Positions 50,082 through 58,976 are shown, counted from the first letter of the stretch. The stretch: 64,000 bases of DNA from DATBLY01 sp963705545 (GCA_963705545.1 CAVPJX010000001.1:372001-436000); one strand, 5' to 3'. Notes: generated by a model not told the origin, from the sequence alone. Numbers and translations are program-made.

Positions 50082-50984
50082 TCACGCCCCGGCGTGGGCG
50101 GCGGCGATCAGCCCGGCGACGCGCGCGTTGTCCTGGAGGAGCGCGAGGTTCGCCTCGAGGCTCCGGCCACCGGTGATCTCGGCGAGCGCGGCCAGCAGGT
50201 ATGGCGTGCGAGCCTTGCCCTCCACGCCATCGCGCTCGGCCCGGGCCTCGGCCTCGGCGCTCGCCGCCGCGACCTCACCCGCCTCCATCGCGTCGTCGAT
50301 CGGGATCGCGTTGCAGATCAGGGTCGCCGCCTCCATCCCGAGCGCCCGGGTCGCCCGGGCGAGCGCCGCGGCTTCCGCCGGCGAGTCGACGCGGTGCTCG
50401 AGCTCCACGCCCGGAGCCTCGCGCGCGAGGAACCAGGGCAGCCGATCGACCCCGTAGCCGACGAGCCCCACCCCCAGCTCCTCGAGCTTCTCCGCGGTGG
50501 CCACGGCGTCGATGATCGACTTCGGCCCCGAGCAGACGAGCACGATCGGTGTCCGCGCGAGCTCGAGGAGGTCGGCGGAGACGTCGCCGTCGCCGGGATG
50601 GACGCCGCCGATGCCCCCGGTCGCGCCCACGGCGATCCCAGCCGCGTGTGCCGCCCAGATCGTGGCGGAGACCGTGGTCGCCCCGAGCGCACCCGTCGCG
50701 GCGGCCATCGGCAGATCCCGCCGCGCGACCTTGACGGCGGCGCCGCGCTCCGTGAACCGGTCGAGCTGCTGCTCGGACAGGCCAACGACGAGGGAGCCGT
50801 CGACGACGCCGCTCCAGGCTGGGACGGCCCCGGCGGCGGCGATCGCCCCCGACATCCGCTCGATGCACTCGCGGTTGCGCGGGAAGGGCAGGCCTTGGCC
50901 GATCACGCTCGTCTCCAGGGCGACCACGCCGTGGCGATCGGCGAGCGCCGCCCGCACCGCGTCGCCGACGACGAGCGCGCTCAC
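50082..50984 (-). CDS. psuG: Pseudouridine-5'-phosphate glycosidase
   Basis: 300 residues. It reversibly splits pseudouridine 5'-phosphate to uracil and ribose 5-phosphate. VALETSVIGQGLPFPRN, PAWSGVVDGSLVVGLSEQQLDRF, KVARRDLPMAAATGALGATTVSATIWAAHAAGI, FATGGIGGVH-type GATGGIGGVHPG and VCSGPKSIID are full family signatures, as is LICNAIP. The GTG at 50984 overlaps the PfkB stop as GTGA. It is the last gene of the TPP-riboswitch operon, an unexpected place for pseudouridine catabolism. Confidence 0.95.
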   Translation of the reverse strand: MSALVVGDAVRAALADRHGVVALETSVIGQGLPFPRNRECIERMSGAIAAAGAVPAWSGVVDGSLVVGLSEQQLDRFTERGAAVKVARRDLPMAAATGALGATTVSATIWAAHAAGIAVGATGGIGGVHPGDGDVSADLLELARTPIVLVCSGPKSIIDAVATAEKLEELGVGLVGYGVDRLPWFLAREAPGVELEHRVDSPAEAAALARATRALGMEAATLICNAIPIDDAMEAGEVAAASAEAEARAERDGVEGKARTPYLLAALAEITGGRSLEANLALLQDNARVAGLIAAAHAGA

Positions 50985-51913
50985 CCTCCCGCCCTCGCTC
51001 GGGCCCCGGGCTCGGGCCAGGTACCCGAGCTCGCAGCGGCGAGGGCGCCCGCGTGACACGCCCGCCGTAGCGCGTCCGAGAGCGGGACCCCACGGGCCAG
51101 CCCCGCGAGCAACATGCCGTCGAACGCGTCGCCGGCGCCGGTGGGATCGACCTCGTCGATGGCTCCGGATGTCGATGTGACCACCGCGCCGTCGAACGAG
51201 ACGGCGGCCCCCTCCGCCCCCATCTTCACGGCGGCGAGCCGGTACCGTTCCCCCAGCATCGCGGCGGCGTCCGCCCCTTCCGCGCCGGTGAGCGTCCGCG
51301 CCTCGAGCTCGTTCGCGAAGAGCGCGTTCGCGCGGGCCGTCTCGTCGAAGAACCGCTCGACCCCGAACGCCTCCACCAGTGGCCACGACGCCGCCTCGAC
51401 CGCGACGAACGGAGCACGCGAACGATCGAACGTTGCGAGCGCAGCCGCGTGGCCGAGCGCTTGCAGCAGCAGGTACCCCGACACGAGCACGGCGCCCGCC
51501 TCGATCCCGTCGGGGAGGTCCGCGGGCAGGAGGTTCGCGTTCGCGCCACGGTCGGCCGCCATCGATCGTTCGCCCGGCTCGTGCACGATGAGCATCGTGC
51601 CGCTCGGCGCGTCCGGATCGATGACGAGCGCATCCTCGACCCCCCGCTCGGCGAGCGCGGCGCGCAGCATCCGGCCCTGCAGGTCGTCGCCGATCCGTCC
51701 GTGGACCCGGCTCGAGGCCCCGCCCCACGCGGCCCACACCGCGGCGTTCGCCGATGTCCCTCCGGGCTGGAGCCGGACCCGGCCGTGCACGTCGCCGCCC
51801 CGCTTCAGCGCCTCGGCGTCGACCCGGATGTCCATCATCACGTCGCCGACGCACACGAGGTCCACGTCGCGAGAGCCTACCGACCGCATGGACCGAGCCG
51901 GCGCCGCGGCCAC
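50981..51913 (-). CDS. PfkB/ribokinase-family kinase, probable pseudouridine kinase
   Basis: 310 residues. Ribokinase fold: DVDLVCVGDVMMDIRV, LQPGGTSANAAVWAAWGG, and the anion-hole/catalytic motif DEVDPTGAGDAFDGML. The neighbouring psuG makes pseudouridine kinase (PsuK) the best guess, since kinase and glycosidase act in sequence. A role with thiamine pyrimidine or another nucleoside cannot be excluded given the TPP-controlled context. Start: GTG at 51913, 3 bp after the upstream stop; ATG at 51889 is an alternative. Confidence 0.88.
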   Translation of the reverse strand: MAAAPARSMRSVGSRDVDLVCVGDVMMDIRVDAEALKRGGDVHGRVRLQPGGTSANAAVWAAWGGASSRVHGRIGDDLQGRMLRAALAERGVEDALVIDPDAPSGTMLIVHEPGERSMAADRGANANLLPADLPDGIEAGAVLVSGYLLLQALGHAAALATFDRSRAPFVAVEAASWPLVEAFGVERFFDETARANALFANELEARTLTGAEGADAAAMLGERYRLAAVKMGAEGAAVSFDGAVVTSTSGAIDEVDPTGAGDAFDGMLLAGLARGVPLSDALRRACHAGALAAASSGTWPEPGARARAGG

Positions 51914-51916
51914 ACG

Positions 51917-52996
51917 TCAGGCCCGGCCGGCCTGGGCCTCCGCGGCCGCGTCGGCCGCCCAGGCTCCGAACGCCGCCCAGAACGGGTCGAGGCCGGGATG
52001 GACCAGCTCCCGCTCACCGCCGTCGTCGACGAGCACGCGACCCGCCCCCGGATCGGTGATCTCGCCGACGATCGCGGCGTCGATCCCCGCTCGCGCGCAG
52101 GCTTCGACGTAGCCGATCGCGCGCTCCGGCCGTACGGTCGCGATCAGCGTGCCCTCGGAGATCGCCGTGTACGGGTCGATGCCGACGTGGGCACAGATCG
52201 CGCGGACCTCCGGACGGACCTGGACCCGGTCGAGTTCGATCCGCATCCCCACCTCGGAGGCGATGGCGACCTCGTGGAGCCCGCCCAGCACGCCACCCTC
52301 GGTCGCGTCGTGCATCGACGTGACCCCGGCGTCCCGCAGACCGAACGCGGACGCGACCCGGGCCTCGGGCACGACCGTCATCTGCTCGAACAGGGCATCG
52401 CCGGCGCGCACCACGTCGGCTCCCACCGCGCGGGCTAGGCGGTCGGGGAACGTCGCCGCGAAGAGCGCGGTCGCCTCGATCGCGGCCCCCTTCGTGACGA
52501 CGACGCGGTCGCCCGGTCGCGCCATCGTCGGCGTGACGAACGCATCTTCACGGCCGACCGCCATGCAGGTCGCGCCGCCCACCATCGGCCAGGCGCACCC
52601 GTCGTAGCGGGCGGTGTGCCCGGTCACGACCGCGATCCCGAGGTCCGCACACGTGCGTGAGAACGCATCCCAGAGGCTCGTGAGGTCGTCGTCGGAGAGC
52701 TCCGGCGGCAGGTTCAGGTCGACGGCCATCCATCGCAGCGGCAGCCCGCTCGTCGACGCGTCCGACGCCAAGATGTGCACCGCGAACCAGGCCGCGCGGT
52801 CCCACCCGTATGCCGGCACGACGAAGACCGGATCCGTCGTGAGCGCCATCGCGACGCCGTCCGCCACGCGCACGACCCCGACGTCGACACCGTGGCGGGG
52901 CCCGACGATCAGGTCGCGATCCGGCGCGCCCAGCCGGCGGAGGATCACCTGCTCGAAGAGCTCGGCGGTGGCCTTCCCCGTCCGTTGCTCCGTCAT
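51917..52996 (-). CDS. AIR-synthase-family ATP-binding protein (HypE/ThiL/PurM fold)
   Basis: 359 residues. Two-domain AIRS fold: ALTTDPVFV and WFAVHILASDASTSG in the N-terminal domain, GDRVVVTKGAAIEATAL opening the second, and TSMHDATEGGVLGGLHEVA as the hallmark HD-x-T-x-GG. It is closer to the HypE-like group than to canonical ThiL by eye. Position directly after thiE (ATGA overlap) behind a TPP riboswitch makes an unusual thiamine-monophosphate kinase or salvage enzyme plausible (inference). No hydrogenase maturation genes are nearby, arguing against HypE. Confidence 0.85.
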   Translation of the reverse strand: MTEQRTGKATAELFEQVILRRLGAPDRDLIVGPRHGVDVGVVRVADGVAMALTTDPVFVVPAYGWDRAAWFAVHILASDASTSGLPLRWMAVDLNLPPELSDDDLTSLWDAFSRTCADLGIAVVTGHTARYDGCAWPMVGGATCMAVGREDAFVTPTMARPGDRVVVTKGAAIEATALFAATFPDRLARAVGADVVRAGDALFEQMTVVPEARVASAFGLRDAGVTSMHDATEGGVLGGLHEVAIASEVGMRIELDRVQVRPEVRAICAHVGIDPYTAISEGTLIATVRPERAIGYVEACARAGIDAAIVGEITDPGAGRVLVDDGGERELVHPGLDPFWAAFGAWAADAAAEAQAGRA

Positions 52997-53646
52997 CCGG
53001 ACCCTCCCCTTCCCGGCCCGCCCGCCCTCACGATCGCGTCGTGCAGCCCGCGCGTGGCCGCGATCATGTCGTCCGCGCCCGCCACGGCCGAGACCACCGC
53101 GACCCCGCGCGCCCCAGCCGCCAGCACGTCGGCCGCGTTCGTGGCATCGATGCCGCCGATCCCCACGACCGGCAGCCGCGTCGCGCCGGCGATCGCACGC
53201 AGGCCGTCGAGCCCGACCGGCCGCGCGTCGGGCTTCGTCGCCGTCGACCAGACCGTCACTCCCACGTAGTGGGCGCCGGCCGCCTCGGCCCCGCGAGCCT
53301 CGATCGGGCTGGCGACGCTGACCCCCAGGACGCGTTCCGCTCCCAACCGACCCGCGACATCCGCGAAGGCGTCACCCTGTCCGAGGTGCACGCCGTCGGC
53401 GCCCGCGTTCAGGGCGACGTCCACGCGATCGTTCACGATCGTGAGGACCCCGGCGCCGTGCCCGAGCGACACGATCTCGCGCGCGATCGGGAGCAGGGCG
53501 TCGTCGTCGAGCTCCGGCGCCCGGAGCTGGATCGCGGTCGCACCGCCGGCGACCGCCGCTCGCGCGACCTCGACGTGCGTGCGGCCGGGCGCGACCGCGA
53601 ACGACGTCACCACGTAGAGCTCGAGGGCTCTTGGGTCGAAGATCAT
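52993..53646 (-). CDS. thiE: Thiamine-phosphate synthase
   Basis: 217 residues. It joins HMP-PP and thiazole phosphate to thiamine monophosphate. ATAIQLRAPELDDDALL, IVNDRVDVALNAGADGVHLGQGD, LGVSVASPIEARGAEAAGAHYVGVTVWSTATKPDA and VVGIGGIDATNAADVLAAGARGVAVVSA follow the ThiE barrel. First gene of an operon behind a TPP riboswitch. The ribosome site GGAGGGAG lies within the 3' strand of the aptamer, 11 bases before the ATG. Confidence 0.95.
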   Translation of the reverse strand: MIFDPRALELYVVTSFAVAPGRTHVEVARAAVAGGATAIQLRAPELDDDALLPIAREIVSLGHGAGVLTIVNDRVDVALNAGADGVHLGQGDAFADVAGRLGAERVLGVSVASPIEARGAEAAGAHYVGVTVWSTATKPDARPVGLDGLRAIAGATRLPVVGIGGIDATNAADVLAAGARGVAVVSAVAGADDMIAATRGLHDAIVRAGGPGRGGSG

Positions 53647-53651
53647 CCTGC

Positions 53652-53748
53652 CGCTCCCTCCGCCGGCATTACCCGGGTCAGGTTCGTCGGGTCGCCGACA
53701 TCCGCAGCCGGCCTCTCAGCCCGGTGGCCCGAGCTCCCCGTGTCCGCG
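53652..53748 (-). promoter_or_regulatory. TPP riboswitch (THI element)
   Basis: Read on the minus strand: ACGGGGAGC, then GGGCTGAGAGG, then ACGAACCTGACCCGGGTAA and TGCCGGCGGAGGGAG, the conserved blocks of the thiamine-pyrophosphate aptamer in order. The 3' block contains the thiE ribosome binding site, so ligand binding should hide it directly. A TATCCT -10 at 53754-53759 would start transcription at the aptamer's 5' end. Confidence 0.95.
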
Positions 53749-53765
53749 GTCGAAGGATACCCGGG

Positions 53766-54491
53766 TCAGACGTCGGCGCGAGCGCGGGCGATGCGCCGCT
53801 CGCGCGCGAATCTCTTCCAATCGCTCGACGCCGTCGAGAACCACACGTCGCTGAAGATCTGTACGGCTCCGATCACGACGAGCGCGACCGCCGACCAGCC
53901 TGGGGCGTCCACCAGGGGGACGAAGATCAACGCCAGGAACGGCGCCAGCTTCGTGGCGATCGCGCCGGAGGCATGCATCCACGCGCGGCTCCCGGGGTCG
54001 GCGCGGAGGTAACTCGCGTAGTCGCTCTTGAGCCCGGGCCGCGGAGGCGGGGGCCCGCCGAAGAAGTAGTCGGTGAAGCGGATCCCGATGAACCACCCGA
54101 AGATCCAGTGCGTCGGGCTGTGGAGCGCCACCGCCCAGTCGACGCCCGCGGCGACGACCAGCGCTCCCTTCCACGTCGGCGCTTCGATCGCGCCCGCCAG
54201 CCCGATCAGCACGCCGCCCACGACGATCCCGACGAGCAGCGCGGCGTTGCCGAACCAGACCGGGAACCGGGGACGTACCGCCCGGCGGAACGCGGCCGTG
54301 TCGACCCGCCCGATGCGATCCGCGTAGCGGTCGATCAGGATCCGGTCCGCCTTGACGCGACCGACGAGGCGCCAGAAGCCCAGCGCCCGCAGGTCCGTCT
54401 CACCGGCGTCGACCGCCGCCTCGATCCGGGACAGCCCGGCGTCCAGATCGCCGTCGACCGGGGCTCCGCCAGTTGCCCCAGCTTCAGCCAT
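53766..54491 (-). CDS. Membrane protein of unknown function
   Basis: 241 residues. A soluble acidic N-terminal part with RIEAAVDAGETDLRALGFWRLV and VKADRILIDRYADRIGRVD, then about four membrane helices (near 92-115, 120-140, 190-210, 212-230). The loop SPTHWIFGWFIGIRFTDYFFGG is distinctive, but I do not recognise the family. ATG at 54491. Divergent from the PASTA kinase gene across overlapping -10 elements. The TPP-riboswitch promoter starts a few bases past its stop. Confidence 0.7.
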   Translation of the reverse strand: MAEAGATGGAPVDGDLDAGLSRIEAAVDAGETDLRALGFWRLVGRVKADRILIDRYADRIGRVDTAAFRRAVRPRFPVWFGNAALLVGIVVGGVLIGLAGAIEAPTWKGALVVAAGVDWAVALHSPTHWIFGWFIGIRFTDYFFGGPPPPRPGLKSDYASYLRADPGSRAWMHASGAIATKLAPFLALIFVPLVDAPGWSAVALVVIGAVQIFSDVWFSTASSDWKRFARERRIARARADV

Positions 54492-54505
54492 CTCGCCCGT
54501 TCCTG

Positions 54506-54515
54506 ACCCTAGAAT
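54506..54515. promoter_or_regulatory. Overlapping divergent -10 elements
   Basis: TAGAAT (plus, 54510-54515) for the kinase gene and TAGGGT (minus, 54506-54511) for the membrane-protein gene share two bases around a CTAG core, the same layout as at 45643-45652. Confidence 0.5.
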
Positions 54516-54580
54516 CGCCCGAGACCCCGCTTGGCTCACGAAGCGCTTCCCCCGAGGGAGGTCGTCCCACGTCCAGGAGC

Positions 54581-56458
54581 ATGGCACGCCCCGCGGCCGC
54601 CGGTGAAGCCGGAGGCCATGCACTCGTCACCCTCGACGGCCGGTACCACATCGTCGACCGGGTGGCCGCCGGCGGCATGGGCGAGGTCTTCCGTGCCCAT
54701 GACGCCGTGCTCGCGCGCGAGGTCGCGATCAAGGTCCTGCACCGGTCGCTCGCCGGCGACCAGGCGTTCGTCGATCGGTTCCGTCGCGAGGCGCGCGCGG
54801 CCGCCGTGCTCTCCCACCCGAACATCGTGGCCGTCTACGACTGGGGCGCCGTGGACGGCATCTACTACATGGTGATGGAGTTCGTCCGTGGACGCGGCGT
54901 CCGCGACCTCCTGAACGCCGAGCACCACCTGGCCCCCGCGCAGGCGGCCGAGATCCTCCGCCAGACGTTGCTCGCCCTGGACCACGCGCACCGGCAGGGC
55001 ATCGTCCACCGGGACATCAAGCCCGAGAACATCCTGCTGACGACGGAGGGCATGGTGAAGGTGGCCGACTTCGGCCTCGCACGTGCCTACGCCGACGGGA
55101 CGGCGACCCAGGCCGGTGCGGTTACCGGGACCGTGCAGTACCTGGCCCCCGAGCAGATCCGCGGCGAGCCGGCCGACCCACGCTCGGACCTGTACTCGCT
55201 CGGCATCGTCGCCTACGAGCTGCTGACCGGCCGGCTACCGTTCACGGGCGAGACCGCGATGGCGATCGCGTACAAGCACCTCTCCGATCGGGTCCCGCTG
55301 CCGTCCAGCCAGGTGCCCGACATCCCGGGGGAGCTCGACGGGTTCGTGGCGTCGGCGACGGAACGCGAACGGGAGCTGCGCCCCGAGTCCGCGCTGGAGA
55401 TGCGCCGCGACCTCGAATCGCTCCTCCCGAACCTGCCGTCCGCGCCATCCCTCTCCGCGGCCGTCGCCGACGCCGTCGAGGTCCGCGGCGGCGACGGTGA
55501 GACCACGATCCGTGTGGGGGCGGAGGCCACGACGACCGCGACGATCCCACGGGTCGAGCGGCGCCGGAAGCGCCGGTGGCGGCGCGTCTCCGGGATCCTG
55601 CTCCTGACGATGGCCGTCGTGGCCTCCGCTTGGGGCGGGTGGACCTACCTGTTGCCACACGCCGCCGACGTCCCCGACGTGACCGGCTCGACGGTCACGG
55701 ACGCCCAGGCGCGGCTCACCGACCTCGGGTTCGTGGTCGTGACCGCGGATCCCGGCGAGTACTCGATGAAGATCGACGCCGGGAGCGTGCTGCGTGTCGA
55801 GCCGCCACCCGGAACATCCCTCGATCGGGGCTCGACCGTCACGATCGTGCCGTCCCTCGGACCCACGCCCCGCGACGTCCCCGACGTGACCGGGCGGACG
55901 CTCGCGAAGGCGCGGAAGGCGATCCGGCAGGCGAAGCTCGTCCCCGGGGATCCGACCTCCGCCTTCTCCGACGCCGTTCCGGAGGGCTCGGTGATCTCGC
56001 AGACGCCGGCCGACGGTCAGGCGCCGCAGGGCAGCACGGTCGAGCTCGTCGTCAGCCAGGGACCGCCGCCGCGCCCGGTCCCCGACGTCGTGGGCGAATC
56101 GCGCGAGGACGCCGATCGGATCCTCCGCGAGGCGGGGTTCGTCCCAGCGGTCGGCGATTCGAGGTTCTCCACCCAGGTCCCGCGGGGGGACGTGATCCGC
56201 CAGAGCCCGCCGGCCCAGGAGAAGCTCCAGCCCGGCGCCACGATCACGCTCGTCGTCTCGCTCGGCCCGAAGACGTTCGCGTGCCCGGACTTCCGCGGCC
56301 TGTCGCGGCAGGCCGCCCAGGAGCTCGCCGATCGGTACGGGCTCGTCGCGGACTTCCAGACCGTCGCCGGGACGGGGGGTGCGATCGTCTACAGCCAGAG
56401 CCCCGGCCCGTCGGTCACCGTCAGCTACGGCGACGCGATCACGCTGTTCATGGTGTGA
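54581..56458 (+). CDS. Ser/Thr protein kinase with four PASTA domains
   Basis: 625 residues. Cytoplasmic kinase domain (about 21-290): glycine loop GGMGEVF (31-37), VAIK with Lys51, catalytic HRDIKPEN (Asp145) and DFGLA. A basic stretch and one membrane helix (about 345-365) lead to four extracellular PASTA repeats beginning VPDVTGSTVTDAQ, VPDVTGRTLAKAR, VPDVVGESREDA and CPDFRGLSRQAA. PknB-like kinases sense muropeptides or lipid II and phosphorylate division proteins, fitting the dcw cluster in this window. The ATG at 54581 behind AGGAG places the glycine loop at normal distance. Overlaps nfo by GTGA. Confidence 0.95.
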   Translation: MARPAAAGEAGGHALVTLDGRYHIVDRVAAGGMGEVFRAHDAVLAREVAIKVLHRSLAGDQAFVDRFRREARAAAVLSHPNIVAVYDWGAVDGIYYMVMEFVRGRGVRDLLNAEHHLAPAQAAEILRQTLLALDHAHRQGIVHRDIKPENILLTTEGMVKVADFGLARAYADGTATQAGAVTGTVQYLAPEQIRGEPADPRSDLYSLGIVAYELLTGRLPFTGETAMAIAYKHLSDRVPLPSSQVPDIPGELDGFVASATERERELRPESALEMRRDLESLLPNLPSAPSLSAAVADAVEVRGGDGETTIRVGAEATTTATIPRVERRRKRRWRRVSGILLLTMAVVASAWGGWTYLLPHAADVPDVTGSTVTDAQARLTDLGFVVVTADPGEYSMKIDAGSVLRVEPPPGTSLDRGSTVTIVPSLGPTPRDVPDVTGRTLAKARKAIRQAKLVPGDPTSAFSDAVPEGSVISQTPADGQAPQGSTVELVVSQGPPPRPVPDVVGESREDADRILREAGFVPAVGDSRFSTQVPRGDVIRQSPPAQEKLQPGATITLVVSLGPKTFACPDFRGLSRQAAQELADRYGLVADFQTVAGTGGAIVYSQSPGPSVTVSYGDAITLFMV

Positions 56459-57288
56459 AGGTCGGCGCGCACGTCCGGCGCGGGTCCACCGGTGTCGCCG
56501 GCGCGATCGAAGGGTGTCGGATCCGGGGCGCCGACTGCGCCCAGATCTTCGTCTCCAACCCGCGCGGGTGGGTCGGGCCGCGCACGTCGCCCGAGGACGC
56601 CGGATCCTTCCGCCTGGAGTGGTCGGCCTCGGGGCTGAACCCACTCGTCGCCCATGCCCCGTACCTCGTGAACATCGCTTCGCCGAACCGGGAGTTCCTG
56701 GCGAAGACCCGGGCCCTCGCGGCGTCGACGGCTCGGGCCTGCGACGCGCTCGGGATCGACCTCCTCGTGGTGCACGCCGGATCGGGCGGGCCGGCCGAGC
56801 CGGGAGCTGCGCTCGAGCGGGCCGCGCTCACGCTCGGCCTCATCGCGGGCGAGGCTGAGCACGTGCGGATCCTCGTGGAGCTGATGGCCGGCACGTCGGG
56901 CGCGGTCGCCTCCACGATCCCCGAGGCCGCACGCCTGCTCGAGGCGGCCGACGCACCCGGCCTCGGGCTCTGCCTGGACACCTGCCACCTCTTCGCCGCC
57001 GGCTACGCCCTCGATACCGAAGAGGGCGTCGGCGTGCTCGTGGACGACCTGCGAGCCGAGGGCGTCGACGATCGGCTCGCGCTCATCCACGCGAACGACT
57101 CGATGTATGCGCGCGGCGAGCGCCGCGACCGCCACGCGAACATCGGCGACGGGCACATCGGGATCGAGGGCTGGCGTGCGATCGTCGCCCGACCGGCGCT
57201 GGCGGGCGTGCCGTTCATCCTCGAGACGCCCGGGGACGCCGAGCGCCACGCCCGCGACATCGCGACCCTGCGGTCGCTCGCCGGCTGA
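56455..57288 (+). CDS. nfo: Deoxyribonuclease IV (endonuclease IV, AP endonuclease)
   Basis: 277 residues. TIM barrel with three zinc ions: KVGAHVRRG, HAPYLVNIASPN, VVHAGSG, LVELMAG, CLDTCHLFAAGY, IHANDSM, DRHANIGDGHIGIEGW and ILETPG match the metal-ligand set. It nicks DNA 5' to abasic sites. GTG at 56455 overlaps the kinase stop as GTGA, so the two are translated together; a functional link is not established. Stop is 3 bp from the next gene's stop on the other strand. Confidence 0.94.
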   Translation: MKVGAHVRRGSTGVAGAIEGCRIRGADCAQIFVSNPRGWVGPRTSPEDAGSFRLEWSASGLNPLVAHAPYLVNIASPNREFLAKTRALAASTARACDALGIDLLVVHAGSGGPAEPGAALERAALTLGLIAGEAEHVRILVELMAGTSGAVASTIPEAARLLEAADAPGLGLCLDTCHLFAAGYALDTEEGVGVLVDDLRAEGVDDRLALIHANDSMYARGERRDRHANIGDGHIGIEGWRAIVARPALAGVPFILETPGDAERHARDIATLRSLAG

Positions 57289-57291
57289 GCC

Positions 57292-57915
57292 CTACGGCTC
57301 GAGCTCGGCGCGCGGACCCTCCTGATAGCTGTAGCGCTCCTCGCCGAAGGGCTCGGCGTGGATGTGGTAGCCCCGGACCTCCCAGAACCCGCGCTTGTTC
57401 TTGTCCGTGAACTCGAGGCCGGTCAGCCACTTCGCGCTCTTCCACGCGTAGCGCTTCGGCACGACCAGGCGGAGCGGCCAGCCGTGCTCGGGGGTCAGGT
57501 CCTCGCCGTGGTTGCGCCATGCGACCAGCACGTCGTCGTCGTCCATCGCCGGCAGCGACAGGTTCGAGTCGTAGCCGTACTCGCAGCGCGCGATCACCCA
57601 CTTGGCCTCGGCGGTCGGCCGGCAGAGCTCCTTCAGGGTGCGGAAGGAGACGCCCTCCCAGGTGTTGTCGAGGGTCGTCCATCCGGTGACGCAGTGCATG
57701 TCGGCGTCGATCGTTGCGTGCGGTAGGTCCCGGAGCTGTTGGTACGTGAGCGTCACGGGCTGCTCGACCAGGCCCGTGAGCGCGAGGTCCCAGTTCGTCC
57801 CGTCGAACCGCGGGATCGGTCCGTAGTGCAGCACCGGCCACGTCTTCACCAGGCGCTGGCCGGGCGGGACGCGCGCGGCGATCTCGTCCGGGTAGTTCTT
57901 CGTGAACAGGCCCAT
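57292..57915 (-). CDS. Sulfite-oxidase-fold molybdopterin oxidoreductase
   Basis: 207 residues, a single molybdenum-cofactor domain of the SUOX/YedY family. Cys75 in MHCVTGWT is the molybdenum ligand. WEGVSFRTLKELC, YGYDSNLSLPAM, GWPLRLVVPKRYAWKSAKWLTGLEF are conserved surroundings. There is no heme domain and no twin-arginine signal, so it is probably cytoplasmic. Substrate unknown. The ATG overlaps the threonine aldolase stop (TGATG). A second molybdenum-dependent system in the window. Confidence 0.92.
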   Translation of the reverse strand: MGLFTKNYPDEIAARVPPGQRLVKTWPVLHYGPIPRFDGTNWDLALTGLVEQPVTLTYQQLRDLPHATIDADMHCVTGWTTLDNTWEGVSFRTLKELCRPTAEAKWVIARCEYGYDSNLSLPAMDDDDVLVAWRNHGEDLTPEHGWPLRLVVPKRYAWKSAKWLTGLEFTDKNKRGFWEVRGYHIHAEPFGEERYSYQEGPRAELEP

Positions 57916-58976
57916 CAGTCCTCCTTCGCGGCATCGGCGGCGACGGTTCGCCAGGCGTCGAGCGCCGCACGGATCCCGTCGTCCTCCACGTCGACGTGGG
58001 TAACCATCCGCACCTTGTCCGAGACGAAGGTCGAACCCACGCCCATGGCCGCGAGCCGCCGTACCGTCGCGAGCGCTCCCAGCCCCACCGCTTCCGTGTC
58101 GACGTAGACCATGTTCGTTTCAACGGCGGCCGCATCCACCGAGCCCGGCAACAGGTCGGCGACCCCGGCGGCCAGACGCCGCGCCCGTGCGTGATCCTCG
58201 TGGAGGCGCTCCGGGCCATCCCGCAGGGCGATCAGACCGGCCGCCGCCATGATCCCCGCCTGGCGCCACGCGCCTCCGAACAGGATCCTCAGTCGGCGCG
58301 CCTCCCGGATCGCCTCGCCGGAGCCGCACACGAGCGACCCGATCGGGGCCCCGAGACCCTTCGACACGCAGAACATCAGCGTGTCCGCCTCGCGCGTGTA
58401 CTCGACGACGTCCACGCCCGCCGCGACGGCCGCGTTGAAGATCCGGGCCCCGTCCAGGTGCACCGGCAACCCGTTGTCGTCGGCGACCTTGCGGATCGCG
58501 CGCAACTCCTCGACCGGCATCACCGTTCCGCCGGCATGTCCCATCGTGTTCTCGACCGCGATCAGGTCGACGACCTCGACGTCGTACGGATCTTCGGCCT
58601 CCACGAGGGCACGCGCGAGGTCGGCGGTCATCCAGCCCGCCGGTCCCGGATCGCCGGTGCGCGCCGTGATCCCCGAGAGGACCGCCGAGGTCATCATCTC
58701 GGTGCTCGCGACGTGCGCGCCCCGGGTCGCCACCGCCAGATGCCCGGCCCCGGTCACGTGCAGCCGGAGACCGATCTGGTTCGCCATCGTCCCGGTCGGG
58801 ACGTACAGAGCGGCCGCCTTGCCGGTGATCTCGGCCGCACGTTCCTGCAGGCGGTTGACGGTGGGGTCGTCGCCGAACCAATCGTCCCCGACCTCGGCGT
58901 CGGCCATCGCGCGCCGCATCGCGGCTGATGGGGTCGTGACGGTGTCCGATCGCAGGTCGACGCGGTACGCGGCCAT
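57915..58976 (-). CDS. Low-specificity threonine aldolase
   Basis: 353 residues, fold I PLP enzyme. DLRSDTVTTPSAAMRRAMADAEVGDDWFGDDPTVNRLQ, PTGTMANQIGL, ENTMGHAGGTVMP, HLDGARIFNAAVA and Lys206 in FCVSKGLGAPIGS. It cleaves threonine or allo-threonine to glycine and acetaldehyde. L- or D-specific stereochemistry cannot be told. 23 bp downstream of the first phosphofructokinase, in one minus-strand run. Confidence 0.93.
   Translation of the reverse strand: MAAYRVDLRSDTVTTPSAAMRRAMADAEVGDDWFGDDPTVNRLQERAAEITGKAAALYVPTGTMANQIGLRLHVTGAGHLAVATRGAHVASTEMMTSAVLSGITARTGDPGPAGWMTADLARALVEAEDPYDVEVVDLIAVENTMGHAGGTVMPVEELRAIRKVADDNGLPVHLDGARIFNAAVAAGVDVVEYTREADTLMFCVSKGLGAPIGSLVCGSGEAIREARRLRILFGGAWRQAGIMAAAGLIALRDGPERLHEDHARARRLAAGVADLLPGSVDAAAVETNMVYVDTEAVGLGALATVRRLAAMGVGSTFVSDKVRMVTHVDVEDDGIRAALDAWRTVAADAAKED

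Noticed and set aside
51917..52996. AIRS-family gene called as hydrogenase maturation factor HypE
   Set aside because: No hyp or hydrogenase genes are in the window and the gene is inside a TPP-controlled operon; left at family level.
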